Assembly (NCBI GenBank): GCA_041749535.1
Contig: JBGTBE010000017.1
Coordinates: forward strand, 1-64,000
Direction: 5' to 3'
Length of the DNA stretch: 64,000 nucleotides
DNA from: JBBQZU01 sp041749535
GTDB taxonomy: Bacteria; Bacteroidota; Bacteroidia; Flavobacteriales_D; Cryomorphaceae
Shown here: in pieces, positions 7,631-16,184 of the stretch
Numbering within the stretch: position 1 is the stretch's first letter
Layout of the letters: each line of letters starts with the position of its first letter
Position numbers and translations under genes: made by a program
The notes under the pieces: model-generated
Told to the model about the DNA's origin: nothing
Database searches by the model: none
Seen by the model: the letters and a program-made list of their open reading frames with translations, nothing else

Positions 7631-9400
7631 TTATTGAATTATTACCTTTTGAATCTGTTGATGGTTGTCCGACTTATATTCTACGAAATACACACCTGCT
7701 GCCATATTCCTCACATCAAAATCTTCAATCACCAGGTTGCCACCAGCTCCAAGATTGCGTTGCGCAACAACTTGACCAAGGCTATTTCGCACAGTGATGC
7801 TGAGACCGGGATGGTCTCCATCGTATTCGGCCCTCACGGTAAACTGTCCGCGGTTGGGATTTGGGAATATTTGAAGAGAACTGAGCTCATTAATTACTTC
7901 AGGATCATCATCATACGGGTAAGGTGCTATGGCACCGTTCAACGAACATGAATTGATATTTGCGAGGAACTGACTGTTCGTTTGAGCCCAGAATCCGGGA
8001 TTCAAGGTAATGGAAGTCCCAGCTTCTAACACCAAATTGTTCGCGCTTGAACCCGTCATGGTTTGTGTGGATGATATGGTACTGCTGGCAATCCATCCTT
8101 TACCTCCACTTACTGCACCACTTAGCGAATAGCTGCTGGTGCAGTTAATGGTGAAGTAATGATACGTTGTTTTTCCATCAAGAATAGCTTCCACTTTATA
8201 AGTTCCGGAAGAAGCCCCCACGAAGGCATGATTGCCAAGGAAATTGTATCCGGAACCATAATTTTGTGTTGCTGTTGCAGTCCATGTGCGCAAGATCGTA
8301 TTCGCTTGATTTCTAATTCGCACGGTGAGTAATTGACCGTTGAGAAAGTCTCGAAGGTAAACGCCTACATAAACCACCGATGTGGAACCAAAATGGTTGC
8401 GCACATTTGGTTCTTCGATATATCCCGCCTCATAGCCGTTGCAGTCTGAATATAAGGGAGTTGATGAATGTGTCATAACCCGGAGGATGGAGGTATCCCA
8501 ATACGGAGTTTGATTGTCCCACCAGCTATTGTCAACTGTGGTATTACACGTGTTTGCATTGGTAAACCAAGGCTCTACAAATGAACAGTTGATACACTCT
8601 CTTGCCTCAAAATGAAGGTGAGGGTCGGAAGAGTTTCCACTGCTTCCTACTTTTCCAAGATACTCGCCTTGACTTATTGACTGACCGTTTGTAAATGCTG
8701 GAATGGAGCCATTCTTCATGTGTCCATACAGGGTTATTGAATTGTCTGGATGAATCAGTGCTACGAAGTTTCCATAGTGTCCGTAACCAGGGTAAGTTCC
8801 CATAATGTGGCCACTACCACCGCAGTTTTTATCAAAGTTTCCATCCTGAAAAAATAGTATTTCCCCGCTTGCAGCAGCCACTACATCTACGCTCCCGTCA
8901 TATTGCATTTTCCATCTGAATGGATGTGGTACAATATCAACTCCATTGTGTCCATCATAATTACGTGCACTGCTACCTGTAGCACACATCCAGTCTTTCC
9001 GACCAGTGCCTGATTGCAAGTCGGCGTAATTCCAGATGGTGTAATAGTCACTCGCTCCAGGCAGGGAAGCATATTCTGATGACATGCGAAGAGGCCACTG
9101 CATAGTGCCTATGTTTTTTGGCGTAAAATCCCTTGGTTCCAGCAGATTATCGGCTTTTAGCTTTGCGTAACTTTCCTGGAGCAAAGGCATCATGACTGCA
9201 TAATAGTCTTCATCGGTTACACATCTGAAATTTTCCGCATTCTCGGTTATGGTCATTGGTAAACCTTGATGGTCGTGGTAATGGTTTTGCCCATCTTGTT
9301 GATGGTTTGTATGGGCATCGTGGTTCTGTCCTGTACAGATACTTTGGCTAAGTGCAAGTGCAAAGCCCAGTATCAGACCTTTGGGTATTATCTTTTTCAT
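7631..9400 (-). CDS. M23 family metallopeptidase with T9SS type A sorting domain
   Basis: Secreted zinc peptidase of 589 residues, LytM/M23 type, which would cut peptide bridges in peptidoglycan or extracellular protein. In order: signal peptide (about 1-24), an unusual His-rich stretch (about 26-45, eight His in 20 residues), an M23 domain (about 145-270) with ligands H151 and D155 (HNGVD) and the H261-L-H263 motif (PHLHFE), a beta-rich middle with a segment resembling the 3-coathanger stack seen in Bacteroidota surface proteins (SGAVSGGKGW...LEAGTSITLNPGF), then a T9SS type A domain starting near LQIFPNPNRGQFTV and ending in VIIQ. It lies 27 bp after the fibre-like gene on the same strand. 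Confidence 0.92.
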   Translation of the reverse strand: MKKIIPKGLILGFALALSQSICTGQNHDAHTNHQQDGQNHYHDHQGLPMTITENAENFRCVTDEDYYAVMMPLLQESYAKLKADNLLEPRDFTPKNIGTMQWPLRMSSEYASLPGASDYYTIWNYADLQSGTGRKDWMCATGSSARNYDGHNGVDIVPHPFRWKMQYDGSVDVVAAASGEILFFQDGNFDKNCGGSGHIMGTYPGYGHYGNFVALIHPDNSITLYGHMKNGSIPAFTNGQSISQGEYLGKVGSSGNSSDPHLHFEARECINCSFVEPWFTNANTCNTTVDNSWWDNQTPYWDTSILRVMTHSSTPLYSDCNGYEAGYIEEPNVRNHFGSTSVVYVGVYLRDFLNGQLLTVRIRNQANTILRTWTATATQNYGSGYNFLGNHAFVGASSGTYKVEAILDGKTTYHYFTINCTSSYSLSGAVSGGKGWIASSTISSTQTMTGSSANNLVLEAGTSITLNPGFWAQTNSQFLANINSCSLNGAIAPYPYDDDPEVINELSSLQIFPNPNRGQFTVRAEYDGDHPGLSITVRNSLGQVVAQRNLGAGGNLVIEDFDVRNMAAGVYFVEYKSDNHQQIQKVIIQ

Positions 9401-9427
9401 GATTTCATGTTTTAGTTTGAATTCTGA

Positions 9428-10675
9428 TTATTTGCCTTCAAGACTCTCAACACGTGCGCGCAACGCATCATTCTCAGTTTTGAGATTATCACTCAGTTGC
9501 TTCAATTCTATAATATAAAGTGCAAGCTCCTCCACTTTCTCTATTGTTAGTCTTTGCATTTCGCCAAGTTCTACCCCTTGGGCTGCTTCAAGTTCGGCCG
9601 CCGAAGGAATTCCCGGAAGGTGCTTTTGGGTCTTGATGAATTGGTCCATTTCTGCAATGCTCATCAACTTGTAATTTTCTTCAAATACATAGTCAGGCCA
9701 GTTGGCTTGTGCCTGCACCTTCACCTGTGTGGCGAGAACCTGACCTGCTACAGCGAGTTTGGCGCCAGAAACAGCTGTTGTTCCAATACCGATACTTCCA
9801 TTTGAAGCAATGGTCATTCGGTCTGCACCACCTGTGCGCATTACCAGTTGGCCTGGTGAAATGGATTCGACTATAAAATTGTCGCCCGAGGTTCGTACAC
9901 TTCCTTTGAGCACATCATCTTTCACAAAGCCAAGGCGAGATTCAGCTGTATTGAGAATACTACCGGTGCCTGGATTGGAAAGAGTGAGCAGGTATCCTCC
10001 AGGCAAGGCTGCTGTACCGGCGGTACCTGGTGACCCTGTTATTTTTGCAGAAGAACCACCCGCTGTAATGGCCGATTCAGCCAATTGAGTACCGCTCCAT
10101 CTTGGTACACTACTGCTGGCAAGACTTCCTGAAATTTTAGGGTCAACCTCTGATGAGATGTATCCCGCCGTGGCGTGGTTGCCCCAGCTGTGAGCTTGAT
10201 TCCATTGGGTTGAGTTGCCCCCGAGTGCAGCTATCGTGCCTGCGAATACGGCATTGCTGTTAATAGCACTCAGTGAAAAGGCTGCAGCACCAGTGGTGGT
10301 GCGAAGTTCGTAGTCTGTAGCACCAAAAAACATACCGGCATTGGGTGCTGCCGGGGAGCGGAAAGCATAATTGCCTGGCGCAACAAGTATATTGCTTCCT
10401 GTAGCAAACTGCAGGTTAGTGGTCATATTGCCATTGTCAGCATTGAATGCGAAAATGGGCGATGCTGCTCCATTGCGGAATTCATAGCGCACGTTGGTAG
10501 CATTGAAGAACAGTCCGTAATTCGGGTTTTGGGTAAACCTGAATGCATATTGGTTGGGACCGATGTTGATTGTTTGTGCATTGGATGTGGTTGACATGGT
10601 GCACAACAGAGAAATGGTAAGTACAGCTCCTGATACCAGTTTGACTGCATTTGGAATTCGAAGTTTTGTTTTCAT
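9428..10675 (-). CDS. Secreted fibre-like protein with C-terminal coiled coil
   Basis: Exported protein of 415 residues with a signal peptide (about 1-33) and a low-complexity, Gly/Ala/Asn-rich body. The C-terminal end, DYVFEENYKLMSIAEMDQFI...KHLPGIPSAAE...GVELGEM followed by a heptad-like coiled coil (about 375-412), is a module common in Bacteroidota next to tail-fibre-like repeats. I do not see the autocleavage residues of a true intramolecular chaperone (peptidase S74), so I call it only fibre-like. It is probably co-transcribed with the downstream M23 peptidase (27 bp gap). Its role is unknown; a surface or matrix protein is likely. Confidence 0.72.
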   Translation of the reverse strand: MKTKLRIPNAVKLVSGAVLTISLLCTMSTTSNAQTINIGPNQYAFRFTQNPNYGLFFNATNVRYEFRNGAASPIFAFNADNGNMTTNLQFATGSNILVAPGNYAFRSPAAPNAGMFFGATDYELRTTTGAAAFSLSAINSNAVFAGTIAALGGNSTQWNQAHSWGNHATAGYISSEVDPKISGSLASSSVPRWSGTQLAESAITAGGSSAKITGSPGTAGTAALPGGYLLTLSNPGTGSILNTAESRLGFVKDDVLKGSVRTSGDNFIVESISPGQLVMRTGGADRMTIASNGSIGIGTTAVSGAKLAVAGQVLATQVKVQAQANWPDYVFEENYKLMSIAEMDQFIKTQKHLPGIPSAAELEAAQGVELGEMQRLTIEKVEELALYIIELKQLSDNLKTENDALRARVESLEGK

Positions 10676-10789
10676 GACTTTTGTCTTTGGATGTTTATGG
10701 GATCAAAACTCCATAAACAAACCGCCTAAAGCATGAAATATTGATTTACCGTACTTGATATTGATTAAGCGTATGCGAACAGCTTAATT

Positions 10790-11440
10790 TTAGGCAAACT
10801 TTCCGTCAACCATGGTTAGTTTTCGGTCAGCAAGTCTTGCCAATTCTTCATTGTGGGTCACAATTACGAAGGTCTGGTTCAGTTCTTCCCTGAGTTCAAA
10901 GAAGAGGTGGTGCAACTGAGAAGCGTTTTGTGAATCAAGATTTCCCGAAGGCTCGTCCGCAAATATTACCGATGGATTATTCATGAGTGCACGCGCCACA
11001 GCAACCCTTTGTTGCTCACCGCCTGATAGTTCGGATGGCTTGTGTTCCGCGCGCGATTCTAGTTTAAATCGTTTTAGTAAATCCATGGCCCGGCTTTCGG
11101 ATTCTTTGCGGTTCTTCCCAGCTATAAAAGCAGGTATACAGAGGTTTTCCAATGCCGTGAACTCTGGGAGAAGGTAGTGAAACTGAAATATAAACCCAAT
11201 TTCCTTGTTTCGGAAGGCGGCGAGTTGGTTGGCACTCAATGAAGAAACTTGTGTATTGGCAATTTTAAGATTGCCCGAATCGGCACGGTCCAAAGTGCCC
11301 AAAATTTGAAGGAGTGTAGTTTTCCCAGCCCCAGAAGCGCCTACAATGGAAATAATCTCACCACGTTTCACTTCCAGGTTCACGCCCTTCAATACCTGAA
11401 GGGTGCCATATGACTTTACAATTTCTCTGGCCAGAATCAT
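10790..11440 (-). CDS. lolD: ABC transporter ATP-binding protein, LolD type
   Basis: ATPase of 216 residues of the MacB/LolD/FtsE branch. Walker A is GASGAGKTT (about residues 34-42), the signature is LSGGEQQRVAVARAL (about 138-152) and Walker B is VIFADEPSGNLDSQNA. The family's short length and the GNLD after Walker B fit LolD, the ATPase that drives release of lipoproteins from the inner membrane. The permease (LolC/E) is not adjacent, which is normal in Bacteroidota. The start is the ATG at 11440. A tiny membrane-protein frame lies 61 bp upstream on the same strand. Confidence 0.85.
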   Translation of the reverse strand: MILAREIVKSYGTLQVLKGVNLEVKRGEIISIVGASGAGKTTLLQILGTLDRADSGNLKIANTQVSSLSANQLAAFRNKEIGFIFQFHYLLPEFTALENLCIPAFIAGKNRKESESRAMDLLKRFKLESRAEHKPSELSGGEQQRVAVARALMNNPSVIFADEPSGNLDSQNASQLHHLFFELREELNQTFVIVTHNEELARLADRKLTMVDGKFA

Positions 11441-11501
11441 CCGGGCACGAATATAGTGCTAAAGTGATAGCTCGGAAAATCGAAATACTGATAGAAATGC
11501 A

Positions 11502-11624
11502 TCAGCCGTTTCTTCGTTTTTTTCTTGATGATCTTTTGCCAATGATTCTACCCACAACAACAAGGGCGAGAACAAAACCTACTACAAGTGCGAGCTGAAA
11601 AATGGGGGTTATGGCAAGGTGCAT
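11502..11624 (-). CDS. Putative 40-residue single-pass membrane protein
   Basis: Short frame of 40 codons plus stop: ATG at 11622-11624, TGA at 11502-11504. It begins MHLAITPIFQLALVVG, has one uninterrupted hydrophobic helix (about residues 8-27) and ends in a strongly basic tail (GKRSSRKKRRNG). This is the layout of a small type I or tail-out membrane protein with the positive end in the cytoplasm. It is on the same strand as lolD and 61 bp upstream of it. There is no Shine-Dalgarno, as for most genes here. I do not recognise a family. The amphipathic layout makes chance less likely, but the length makes this call tentative. Confidence 0.42.
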   Translation of the reverse strand: MHLAITPIFQLALVVGFVLALVVVGRIIGKRSSRKKRRNG

Positions 11625-11699
11625 GGGCGTTAAGATTAAAAGGTTGACCGCTCCAATGTAGCAAACTTCTGGTAGAAATATTGATGATAAGCGAACCTT

Positions 11700-11734
11700 A
11701 AAAAAAAAATGGGAACCAATTGGCTCCCATTTTT
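11700..11734 (-). terminator. Intrinsic terminator after the lipoprotein gene
   Basis: Arms AAAAATGGGAACC and GGCTCCCATTTTT around a 4-nt loop (11705-11734). On the minus strand it runs into about ten T residues (11700-11709). It lies 21 bp beyond the lipoprotein stop at 11755. Confidence 0.8.
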
Positions 11735-11754
11735 ATTGAATTTGTGATTGGCTA

Positions 11755-12651
11755 TTAGCTGCAACCCATTACACCGAATCCGTCAACTTCTACGAATTCT
11801 ATGTCATTGTCGTCGTCAAACCAGTCTTCGAATAGGTTTCCGGTTATTCCCCAGTATACCCCGTCAAATCCTATGCTGCCGCCGCTTACATTTAGGTTGC
11901 CTGATTTGCTGAAGTACAACCCTCCAGGATCCTGAAATGCAAGAACATATGCAAAACCATTTCCTTCGAGATCGTCTTCATCTTCTGTGTCCAGGTCCTC
12001 AAACCAATTCAGAATAGGATAGTTTCCACTGGCTTCGTTGTCGTAAACGATGTATACCGCAAATCCCTGGAAAATGTCAGAAAGATCTTCATCTTCATCA
12101 AATTCACCTGTAGTAAGTGCTTCAAAATCACCGGCTATTCCCATCACTACCGAAAGTCCGTCAAAATTCGGGCCTCCTACTCCAAAATCGAGGCCAAGTG
12201 CCTCATCAGATGCTGAAAAGCAAAAGGTGTAGTTGATGTCCAGCGTAGTATTTCCAGCCACTACAGATCCTCCTGTGTTGTTTCCTAAAGAACCTGGTCC
12301 AATGAACAGTATGCCTCCACCTTGAGGGGCGGGAGCAAAGTAAACCTGATCGCTGTTGCTGAAGTTCCAGGAAGGATTGGGGTCAGAAAATGAGAATGAC
12401 TTATACTGTGACTTGGCCGTAAATACAACCACCTTATCCATGGTAGAATTGTAGATGCCAAGATCAGGAAGCCTGTTGCGCATCGAGCTGATGGCTTGCT
12501 GGTCTTCCTTGTTGCTTATAGCGCTAACCCCGCCGTTGCGCGCTTCAGATGGGGCGTTTTCGTAATCTTTGTCACACGAGGTGGCAGAGAAAAGCACCAA
12601 TGCCGCCAGTGAGGCGGCAAAGATGTTATTAATGGTTTTTGATCTATTCAT
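11755..12651 (-). CDS. Acidic lipoprotein of unknown function
   Basis: Predicted lipoprotein of 298 residues. The lipobox SATSC places the modified Cys at about residue 26. The mature part is beta-rich, with many Gly/Asn turns and three strongly acidic patches (GEFDEDEDLSD, DLDTEDEDDLEGN and DWFDDDNDIEF), which could bind cations. No family is recognised. It is 34 bp downstream of a beta-barrel gene on the same strand and is followed by a clear terminator, so the two probably form one transcript and may act together at the outer membrane. Function unknown. Confidence 0.75.
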   Translation of the reverse strand: MNRSKTINNIFAASLAALVLFSATSCDKDYENAPSEARNGGVSAISNKEDQQAISSMRNRLPDLGIYNSTMDKVVVFTAKSQYKSFSFSDPNPSWNFSNSDQVYFAPAPQGGGILFIGPGSLGNNTGGSVVAGNTTLDINYTFCFSASDEALGLDFGVGGPNFDGLSVVMGIAGDFEALTTGEFDEDEDLSDIFQGFAVYIVYDNEASGNYPILNWFEDLDTEDEDDLEGNGFAYVLAFQDPGGLYFSKSGNLNVSGGSIGFDGVYWGITGNLFEDWFDDDNDIEFVEVDGFGVMGCS

Positions 12652-12685
12652 CGTTGGGTTAATTTGTTACCGTAAAGGTAAAAAA

Positions 12686-13351
12686 TTAGAACAAGAAGCC
12701 TAAACGGATGGTTGGTATTACAACTGGCCCAATGTTGAAGCTGCTGCCGTTTGGAGTTTCCATGGTTTCGGAACCCTCAGCTGTAGATTCCATTACAGTG
12801 TCGAACATGGTGGTAAAGACCAATCCAAATCCCAATTCAGCACCTACATAAATATTGTCAGCAAAGTAATAATCAACACCTGATACAGCGGTCAAACCAA
12901 AAGAAAGACTTCCGTCTTTGGTGGTTCCTTCTTCTACATCCGTTCCAACCAGGAATTCACTTTTCTCAGTCATCGAAGCATATCCAATGCTAATAACCCC
13001 TCCATAGTATGGAGAGAGACGGTCTGTACCAGCCCAGTGTTTTTCCTTACCGACAGCTACGGAGATGTCAAAGTTGCTTGAAGCATCTTTTAGTTCTACA
13101 TCTTCAGTGCCATTGAATTCCATTCTGATATCAGATGAGTTTCCAAAACCGAGGAATACTTCACCACGAAGCGCAGTATTGGCATCAGTGAATTTTCTGA
13201 ATTTGATACCATTTATACCAATTGGGCTGCCGCCTAGAGGGGCAAACTGAAATTCGAGGTTCTTCTCACCACCAGTTTGTTTGTACACATCCTGGGCATT
13301 CATAGCCAGTGCCGATGTAAGGGCAAGAGCTGCAATAAACAGTTTTTTCAT
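12686..13351 (-). CDS. Outer-membrane beta-barrel-like protein
   Basis: Exported protein of 221 residues starting MKKLFIAALALTSALAMNAQ, a clean signal peptide cut near residue 19-20. The rest alternates polar and hydrophobic residues in short strands with Gly and aromatic residues and ends PTIRLGFLF, a terminal aromatic residue typical of outer-membrane barrels. The frame extends upstream to 13501, but only the start at 13351 gives a signal peptide. It is the first gene of a two-gene run with the acidic lipoprotein. The precise function is not predictable; outer-membrane protein beta-barrel is the best class. Confidence 0.78.
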   Translation of the reverse strand: MKKLFIAALALTSALAMNAQDVYKQTGGEKNLEFQFAPLGGSPIGINGIKFRKFTDANTALRGEVFLGFGNSSDIRMEFNGTEDVELKDASSNFDISVAVGKEKHWAGTDRLSPYYGGVISIGYASMTEKSEFLVGTDVEEGTTKDGSLSFGLTAVSGVDYYFADNIYVGAELGFGLVFTTMFDTVMESTAEGSETMETPNGSSFNIGPVVIPTIRLGFLF

Positions 13352-13734
13352 TTGATTGATTTTGTGGGTTAATACCCCGCGAAAGTCAAGAAAAGTGGGG
13401 TGGGTTTTTCGCATTCCATCACAAGATATTAACATTTCATTGTTTGTTATCCGTCTTGAATCCCCCGTCCAGCGCGGGCTGTAGCCCAATTGCTTTTGCA
13501 TAACGACATTTTGTATTCGCTATTCATTGATTTATAACACTCAAATAATCATGGTGTTAGTTGTGAGAACTGAATTTTTCTTCTGAATATTTTGGAAGTT
13601 GAATGTGAAAATTGCCAGCTTGCACCGGGATTCATAGCCATTTGTGGAACCATTATTTTCGGATTGACTTTTTACTTTTCCTATACCTTGCTTGAGAAAA
13701 TGAACCTTTCGAAATCGATTTTAGCATACGACCA
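13352..13734 (+). other. Divergent intergenic region between barrel gene and pullulanase
   Basis: 383 bp without a convincing gene. It must hold promoters for both flanking genes. On the plus strand a TTG at 13664-13666 and TACCTTGC at 13684-13691 (17 bp spacing, imperfect match to TAnnTTTG) is the best candidate for the pullulanase. I see no clear promoter match for the barrel gene, and no repeat or RNA. Confidence 0.4.
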
Positions 13735-15771
13735 ATGAAGTTAACTGCCAACATTTTTATTCTCATTTCAGCAAGTTGCGCTTGTATTTGCGCGAGAACT
13801 GCTCCTACCTTAGTAAATTCAAAAATATCAATGCAACCCAGTGAAACCGTTTTAGCAGAATATGAAGGCAACGATCTTGGTTTGGTATTTACTGGTCGTA
13901 AGGCTGAAATTGCGGTATGGTCGCCGAGCGCCGCAAGGGTCAGAATGAATTTATTCGAATCCGATCTTGAAGGCAAGCCCTACAAGGTGATTGAGCTTAT
14001 TATTGACTCTGCGGGGGTATGGCGCGCATCTTTAGACAGCATCGAATACGGAACTTACTATGCTTTTCAGGCTATGTTCAATGGCAAGTGGAGAGCAGAG
14101 GTGCCAGGTCCGTATGCAAAGGCAGTGGGGCGCAATGGTCTCCGCGGCCATATTATAGACCCTACCTTGCAGAATCCAGATGGCTGGAGTGACGATGTTT
14201 CACCCATGCTGAGTGCACCATCTGATATACTGTTGTACGAGCTCCATGTACGCGACTTTTCAATACATCCAGAATCGGGGATGAATCACAAGGGCAAATT
14301 TCTAGCCTTTACAGAAAGGAATACAAAAACATCTGATGGCACAATTACGGGTGTTGATCATCTCGTAGCATTGGGAGTTACTCATGTGCATCTGCTACCT
14401 GCTTTTGATTTTCTTTCTATAGATGAAGCCAAGCCCGAATTGGACCAGTACAATTGGGGCTATGACCCACAGAATTACAATGTGCCCGAAGGTAGCTATG
14501 CGAGCGATGCAAGTGATGGAACTGTGAGGATAAGAGAATTCAAAGCCATGGTGAAAGCGCTGCACGATGCAGGAATTAGGGTGGTGATGGATGTGGTATA
14601 TAACCATACGGGTAGCGTAGATAATATGAGTTTTGAAGAATTGAACCCGAACTATTTTTACCGTGAGTGGCCCGACGGAAAGAGAAGCAATGCCAGTGGA
14701 TGTGGAAACGAAGTAGCCTCAGAGCGCCCCATGGTGCGCAAGTTTATCATAGAATCTCTTGCTTATTGGATGCATGAATACCACATCGATGGCTTCCGCT
14801 TTGATCTGATGGCCATTCACGATATGGAAACAATGAGAGAGGTGGAGAAAACATTGAGAGAAATTAAAAGCGATGTTTTTATTTATGGTGAAGGGTGGAC
14901 CGCTGATGAATCTCCACTCCCCGAAGAAATGCGAGCACTAAAGAAACACATAAACCATTTGCATGGCATAGCAGCCTTCAGCGATGATATTCGTGATGGT
15001 ATTAAAGGGAGTTGGAATAAGCATGAATCAAAAGGATTTGTTGGTGGAGAAACTGACCTTCGGGAAAGTGTTAAATTTGGTATTGTAGGTGCTATTTGGC
15101 ACCCACAAGTAGATTACAGCCTTGTGAACAACAGCAAGGAACCGTGGGCAGCTGAACCTGTGCAGTGTATTGGATACGTCTCATGCCACGATAACCATAC
15201 CCTGCTCGATAAGCTCCAAATCTCCCATCCTGATGCATTGCCTGATGATTTGAAAAAGATGCATATCTTGAGCAATACCATTGTACTCACTTCACAGGCT
15301 GTGCCTTTTCTTCACGCAGGTGTGGAGTTCATGCGGAGCAAGGGTGGGGTTGAAAATAGCTATAAATCACCTGACGATGTGAACCAGATAGATTGGACAC
15401 TGAAAGAATCCAATAAGGAAGTGTATGAATCGTATCTTGCGCTTGTGCAGCTCAGAAAAAAGCACCGCGCATTTAAAATGGGCAGCGCAGAAGAAGTGCG
15501 AAAAAGGATTCAGTTTATTGTTACAGAGCCCGCTTTGATCGCATATGCCATCAATGCAAGTGGGTTGGATGAATGGAAAGAAATCGTGGTGGTGTTTAAT
15601 GGTGAAAAACAAAATGCAACCTTTCAAATAGAATCTCACCTTGATGATCCCAATCGCACACGAAAGTGGAAGGTGGCATGGTATGGCGATAAACCTGTGA
15701 CTGACGACATGCAGTTTGCGGATAAAGTTGTAGTACCGGGATATGGCGCAGTAATTTTGTTTATTGACTAA
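13735..15771 (+). CDS. pulA: Type I pullulanase (GH13), exported
   Basis: Debranching enzyme of 678 residues that hydrolyses alpha-1,6 bonds in pullulan, glycogen or starch. Type I pullulanases are defined by YNWGYDP, present here at about residue 239. In order: N-terminal signal or lipoprotein-like region rich in Cys (about 1-20), a CBM48-like beta domain (about 40-135), then the GH13 barrel with DVVYNHTG (conserved region I), the nucleophile in DGFRFDLM (region II), the acid in IYGEGWT (region III) and SCHDNHT (region IV), and a C-terminal beta domain. No transporter or susCD pair is adjacent, so it appears to be a stand-alone glucan enzyme. The three-gene regulator cluster ends 6 bp away on the other strand. 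Confidence 0.93.
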   Translation: MKLTANIFILISASCACICARTAPTLVNSKISMQPSETVLAEYEGNDLGLVFTGRKAEIAVWSPSAARVRMNLFESDLEGKPYKVIELIIDSAGVWRASLDSIEYGTYYAFQAMFNGKWRAEVPGPYAKAVGRNGLRGHIIDPTLQNPDGWSDDVSPMLSAPSDILLYELHVRDFSIHPESGMNHKGKFLAFTERNTKTSDGTITGVDHLVALGVTHVHLLPAFDFLSIDEAKPELDQYNWGYDPQNYNVPEGSYASDASDGTVRIREFKAMVKALHDAGIRVVMDVVYNHTGSVDNMSFEELNPNYFYREWPDGKRSNASGCGNEVASERPMVRKFIIESLAYWMHEYHIDGFRFDLMAIHDMETMREVEKTLREIKSDVFIYGEGWTADESPLPEEMRALKKHINHLHGIAAFSDDIRDGIKGSWNKHESKGFVGGETDLRESVKFGIVGAIWHPQVDYSLVNNSKEPWAAEPVQCIGYVSCHDNHTLLDKLQISHPDALPDDLKKMHILSNTIVLTSQAVPFLHAGVEFMRSKGGVENSYKSPDDVNQIDWTLKESNKEVYESYLALVQLRKKHRAFKMGSAEEVRKRIQFIVTEPALIAYAINASGLDEWKEIVVVFNGEKQNATFQIESHLDDPNRTRKWKVAWYGDKPVTDDMQFADKVVVPGYGAVILFID

Positions 15772-15776
15772 TCAAA

Positions 15777-16184
15777 TCAAATAAGACCACTGCTACTGTG
15801 ATAACTCAGAATTGCACTCTGTCGAATGAGGTCGTTCACATTGACTGGTTTTGTAAGGGTTCCTTTAACTGAAGGATTTCCGATTGCCATTTCAAGGTCC
15901 ATTGGATCTATAGATGAAGTGACCAAAAAAATTTCCTTTTTCTGGGGAATTGATATTTGATCGATTGCAGCGATACATTCCCACCCTGTCATAATCGGCA
16001 TATTTATATCTAGCATCACGATGGTTCCAGCTTCGCTAAATGTTGCAGAAGAAATATAACGACAAAAATCCTCACAACTTCGGAAAGTAAATACCTTATT
16101 GGAAAGCCCGTGCACAACAATAATCCTTTTATGTATTAGCAGGGTTATTTCGTCATCGTCAAGAAGTAGAAAGTCAGCCTTCAT
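15777..16184 (-). CDS. Single-domain response regulator
   Basis: Receiver-only protein of 135 residues. The phospho-acceptor Asp is in VMLDINMPIMTGWE (about residue 58), with DDDE acidic residues near the N-terminus, Thr/Ser in LVTSSID and the conserved Lys in TLTKPVN. It has no output domain, so it works by protein contact or phosphotransfer. Its start overlaps the end of the REC-PAS-DHp gene by 11 bp, and it is the last of three regulator genes on this strand. Confidence 0.9.
   Translation of the reverse strand: MKADFLLLDDDEITLLIHKRIIVVHGLSNKVFTFRSCEDFCRYISSATFSEAGTIVMLDINMPIMTGWECIAAIDQISIPQKKEIFLVTSSIDPMDLEMAIGNPSVKGTLTKPVNVNDLIRQSAILSYHSSSGLI

Noticed and set aside
13653..13976. A 107-codon minus-strand frame overlapping the pullulanase start
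   Set aside because: Antisense to the signal region and CBM48-like domain of pulA, with no protein signature.
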